NCBI GenBank assembly: GCA_021154065.1
Contig: JAJKJG010000025.1
Location: 1-6,437, forward strand
Reading direction: 5' to 3'
Origin: Methylobacterium sp.
Lineage (GTDB): Bacteria > Pseudomonadota > Alphaproteobacteria > Rhizobiales > Beijerinckiaceae
Length of the DNA stretch: 6,437 bases
In this document: in pieces, positions 4,442-6,437 of the stretch
How the letters are laid out: every line of letters begins with the position of its first letter
How positions within the stretch are numbered: position 1 is the first letter of the stretch
Notes under the pieces: model-generated
Databases searched by the model: none
Told to the model about the DNA's origin: nothing
What the model saw: only the letters and a program-made list of their open reading frames with translations
Program-made: the position numbers and the translations under genes

Positions 4442-4465
4442 CCTCGGGCCGACAAGGCCGCGAGG
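4442..4465 (-). terminator. Candidate terminator of the liv operon
   Basis: CCTCG + GGCC (4442-4450) pair with GGCC + CGAGG (4456-4465) around a 5-base loop, with one bulged base at 4460. It lies 15 bases after the livF stop codon. No U-tract follows, so termination strength is uncertain. Confidence 0.4.
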
Positions 4466-4480
4466 ATAAAACTGCGCGCT

Positions 4481-5191
4481 CTACACCCCGAGATAGGCCT
4501 CGCGCATGGCCTCGTCGCCCGACAGCGCCGCGATCGTGCCCGCGAAGCGGATCTGGCCGCGCTCGATCACATAGGCGCGGTCGCTAACCGCCGCCGCGAA
4601 GGCGAGGTTCTGCTCGCACAGCAGCACCGCGACGCCCTCGGCCTTCATGGCGAGGACGGCGCGCGCCATCAGCTCGACGATCACCGGCGCCAAGCCCTCC
4701 GAGGGCTCGTCGAGGAGCACGGCGCGCGGGTTGCCCATCAGCGTGCGGGCGATGGTCAGCATCTGCTGCTCGCCGCCCGACATCTCGCTCGCTCGCCGGC
4801 CGCGCATCTCGGCGAGATTGGGGAAGATCGAAAACAGCCGCTCCGGCGTCCACGGCGCGGCGCCGTCCGGCGCTGCGCGGCGGCCGACCTCGAGGTTCTC
4901 GAACACCGTCAGGTCGGTGAAGATGCGCCGGTCTTCCGGCACATAGCCGAGGCCGGCGCGCGCGACGCGGTAGCTCGCAAGGCCGGCAATCGAGCGGCCG
5001 GCGAAGACGAGGCGGCTGGCGCTTGCGTCGACGAGGCCCATGATCGCCTTCAAGGTCGTGGTCTTGCCGGCGCCGTTGCGGCCCATCAGCGAGGCGACCT
5101 CGCCGGCGTTGAGCGCGAGCGCGACGTCGAACAGGATCTGCGCCCGGCCGTAGAAGGCGGACAGGCCCTCGACCTCGAGCAGCGCGCTCAC
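4481..5191 (-). CDS. livF: LivF-type ABC transporter ATPase
   Basis: 236 residues, the usual LivF length. It is one of two cytoplasmic ATPases powering a branched-chain-amino-acid-type (HAAT family) importer. Motifs: Walker A GRNGAGKT (37-44), the LivF-typical GLGYVPEDRRIF (80-91) in place of a glutamine Q-loop, signature MSGGEQQ (137-143), Walker B AVLLDEPSEGLAP (157-169), and LLCEQN (190-195), where LivF proteins normally carry Gln instead of the switch histidine. The C-terminus MREAYLGV is typical. I chose GTG 5191, which overlaps the livG stop as GTGA and begins the conserved SALLEVEGL; the open frame continues far upstream inside livG but only as a shadow. Substrate cannot be read from the ATPase: amino acids, amides, urea or aromatic compounds are possible. 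Confidence 0.95.
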   Translation of the reverse strand: MSALLEVEGLSAFYGRAQILFDVALALNAGEVASLMGRNGAGKTTTLKAIMGLVDASASRLVFAGRSIAGLASYRVARAGLGYVPEDRRIFTDLTVFENLEVGRRAAPDGAAPWTPERLFSIFPNLAEMRGRRASEMSGGEQQMLTIARTLMGNPRAVLLDEPSEGLAPVIVELMARAVLAMKAEGVAVLLCEQNLAFAAAVSDRAYVIERGQIRFAGTIAALSGDEAMREAYLGV

Positions 5192-5964
5192 GCCGGGGCC
5201 CGGCGGGCGGCCGCGGCGGCGGCGCCGCCCTCGCCGAGATAGACCTCGCGCACGCGCGCGTTCGCCCGCACCGCCTCCGGCGATCCGGCCGCGATGATCT
5301 CGCCGCGCACGAGCACGAGGATGCGGTCGGCGTGCGCGAAGACGGCGCCCATGTCGTGCTCGGTGAACAGCACGCCGATGCGGCGCTCGCGGGCGATCGT
5401 CGCGGTGAGCTCCATCAGCGCGGCGCGCTCGCGCGGCGCCATGCCGGCGGTCGGCTCGTCCATGAGCAGCAACTTCGGCCGGCTCGCGAGCGCGATCGCG
5501 AGCTCGACGCGCTTGACGTCGCCATAGGCAAGGGTCGAGCCCGGCCGGTCGGCGAAGGCGTCCATGCCGAGCGGCGCAAGGAGCGCTATCGCCTCGTCGC
5601 GGTGGCGGCGACGCGCGTTCGGGCGGACGGCGCGGGTCTCGCCGGCATGGCTGATCAGCGCCATCTGGACGTTCTCGGCGACCGTCATCGACTGGAAGGT
5701 CTGGGCGACCTGGAAGGTGCGCCCGACGCCGCGGCGGAATTTTTCGCGCGGCGTCAGGCGCGTGACGTCCTCGCCGTCGAGGACGACGGCGCCGGCGTCG
5801 GGCCGGAGCTGCCCGCCGACCATGTTGAAGGTCGTGGTCTTGCCGGCGCCGTTCGGGCCGATGAGGGCGAGAAGCTCGCCAGGCTGGACGTCGAAGCTCA
5901 CGTCGCGCGCCGCGACGACGCCGCCGAAGCTCTTGCACAGGCCCTGCACGGACAGAAGCGTCAT
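5188..5964 (-). CDS. livG: LivG-type ABC transporter ATPase
   Basis: 258 residues, normal for LivG, the second ATPase of the importer. Motifs: Walker A GPNGAGKT (36-43), Q-loop GRTFQ (81-85), signature region LAYGDVKR (145-152, a LivG variant of LSGGQ), Walker B LLLMDEPTAGMAP (165-177) and the switch His203 in FTEHDM. VREVYLGE (238-245) is the standard LivG ending; a further 13-residue Gly/Ala/Arg tail (246-258) is an unconserved addition. ATG 5964 overlaps the livM stop as ATGA and the stop overlaps livF as GTGA, so the three genes are translationally coupled. The YGDVKR form is one I associate with HAAT ATPases of Bradyrhizobium-type bacteria. Confidence 0.95.
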   Translation of the reverse strand: MTLLSVQGLCKSFGGVVAARDVSFDVQPGELLALIGPNGAGKTTTFNMVGGQLRPDAGAVVLDGEDVTRLTPREKFRRGVGRTFQVAQTFQSMTVAENVQMALISHAGETRAVRPNARRRHRDEAIALLAPLGMDAFADRPGSTLAYGDVKRVELAIALASRPKLLLMDEPTAGMAPRERAALMELTATIARERRIGVLFTEHDMGAVFAHADRILVLVRGEIIAAGSPEAVRANARVREVYLGEGGAAAAAARRAPA

Positions 5965-6437
5965 GCGCTATCCCCGCCCTTCGCACCCTCCGCCTCATCC
6001 TGAGGCGCGAGCGCAGCGAGCCTCGAAGGATCGCCCCGCGCGCCGTGCGTGCTTCGAGGCTCGCCTTCGGCTCGCACCTCAGCATGAGGAGAGGGGGAAG
6101 GACCACGCTTCGAGAAGTGCTCCCGGAGCACCTCGAAGGCGCCGACGAGGCCCGCCGGGAACAGCAGCACCATGGCGATGATCGACAGGCCGAGCGTCAT
6201 CCGCCACAGCTCGGTGAGCGGCATGATCTGGTCTTTCAGCGTGTGCAGCACGGCGGCGCCGACGAGCGGGCCCATGACGGTCTGCAAGCCGCCGAGGAGC
6301 AGCATGGTCAGGGCGTCGATCGACACCGGGCTGCCGAGCGCCGAGGGGTCGATCGAGCCCTTGAGGAAGACGTAGAGCCCGCCGGCAAGCCCCGCGACGG
6401 CGCCGGCGAGGATGAAGGCGAGCCAGCGGTGGCGGCG
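5961..6437 (-). CDS. livM: LivM-type permease, C-terminal part
   Basis: The last 158 residues of an inner-membrane pore subunit; the start lies beyond the right edge. Visible helices are about 6-25 (LAFILAGAVAGLAGG.Y), 43-66 (LTMLLLGGLQTVMGPLVGAAV) and 80-102 (MTLGLSIIAMVLLFPAGL), and GGLQTVMGPLVGA is the conserved LivM/LivH-type loop contacting the ATPases. The family normally ends soon after the last helix, about residue 107-112 (EHFSKRG). Here a polar tail of ~50 residues follows, and residues 117-149 are encoded by a dispersed palindromic repeat (5993-6089). The tail stays in frame to a TGA that overlaps the livG ATG. Substrate unknown. Confidence 0.92.
   Translation of the reverse strand, partial: RRHRWLAFILAGAVAGLAGGLYVFLKGSIDPSALGSPVSIDALTMLLLGGLQTVMGPLVGAAVLHTLKDQIMPLTELWRMTLGLSIIAMVLLFPAGLVGAFEVLREHFSKRGPSPSPHAEVRAEGEPRSTHGARGDPSRLAALAPQDEAEGAKGGDSA
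5993..6089. repeat. Palindromic repeat inside the end of livM
   Basis: The left arm begins CCTCATCCTGAGGCGCGAGC and runs to GCCTCGAAGG (5993-6029); the right arm, from GCTTCGAGGCTCGCC to CACCTCAGCATGAGG (about 6051-6089), is its near-perfect inverse, with a ~20-base loop. This is a familiar Hyphomicrobiales dispersed repeat, usually found between genes. Here it lies within the reading frame of livM. Confidence 0.85.

Larger units (their letters stand above)
3907..4480. other. Long gene-free, GC-rich intergenic region
   Basis: No frame here is convincing. The best is plus-strand 3944-4222 (GTG start, 92 residues, Ala/Ser/Pro-rich, no ribosome binding site or domain), close to a possible promoter. 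From 4222 onward AGGCGCCG recurs at 4222, 4262 and 4291, the first two as the 12-base direct repeat AGGCGCCGAAGC. GTCCCT (4245-4250) can pair with AGGGAC (4282-4287), and ACCCC-TTC-GGGGT forms a small hairpin near 4410. Several overlapping frames stay open on both strands, as happens with GC-rich repeats. It may be another dispersed intergenic element. Confidence 0.4.

Noticed and set aside
4328..5242. 304-codon open frame on the plus strand
   Set aside because: Antisense shadow of livF with Arg/Ala/His-rich composition and no domain; GC-rich codon use leaves the opposite strand open.
5332..6003. 223-codon open frame on the plus strand
   Set aside because: Antisense shadow of livG, which has all ATPase motifs on the minus strand.
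5192..6106. Long N-terminal extension of the livF frame (start at 6106)
   Set aside because: It runs through livG and the livM repeat in the wrong frame; the family domain starts at GTG 5191, which overlaps the livG stop.

Overview
The window looks like chromosomal DNA of a GC-rich alphaproteobacterium, most likely of the order Hyphomicrobiales (Rhizobiales; Methylobacterium/Bosea/Salinarimonas-like). The grounds are very high GC, a DUF6894 protein and a Crp/Fnr regulator of types common in that order, two EcfG-type general-stress promoters, and dispersed palindromic repeats familiar from these genomes. The genus cannot be fixed from the sequence alone.

Layout. 1-163: no gene, several small hairpins. 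164-313 (+): a near-consensus EcfG promoter and a 29-residue single-pass membrane microprotein. 344-714 (-): a DUF6894 protein, a 5' leader built of six short GC repeats, and a consensus EcfG promoter. 778-1555 (-): a Crp/Fnr regulator gene broken by a one-base insertion at codon 155/156. 1711-1797 (-): a 28-residue putative membrane microprotein. 1798-2187: no convincing gene, but a strong 5'-leader hairpin. 2188-2442 (+): a small soluble unknown protein. 2443-2882: a convergent intergenic region almost filled by a concentric ~270-bp imperfect palindrome. 2883-3392 (-): a four-helix DUF2231 membrane protein with a perfect EcfG promoter. 3464-3729 (-): a dodecin-family protein with terminator hairpins. 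3730-4480: no convincing gene; it holds a composite palindromic repeat and a GC-rich stretch of unknown nature. 4481-6437 (-): the end of an operon for a branched-chain-amino-acid-type (HAAT) ABC importer, livM (3' part)-livG-livF, joined by 4-base start/stop overlaps.

How the parts fit. The transporter genes form one translationally coupled unit: LivM is a membrane pore subunit and LivG/LivF are the two ATPases. The rest reads as small, mostly single-gene units. Two of them (DUF6894, DUF2231), and perhaps the 29-residue protein, carry promoters for the alphaproteobacterial general-stress sigma factor EcfG. That suggests a loose cluster of stress-induced genes, some encoding envelope proteins.

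I see no CRISPR array, tRNA, rRNA, transposase or evident new multi-gene system. The most notable items are the EcfG promoters, the tandem-repeat leader, the long concentric palindrome with compensatory hairpin changes, the frameshifted regulator, a dodecin lacking both hallmark flavin-contact residues, and a palindromic repeat that has become the translated C-terminal tail of LivM.
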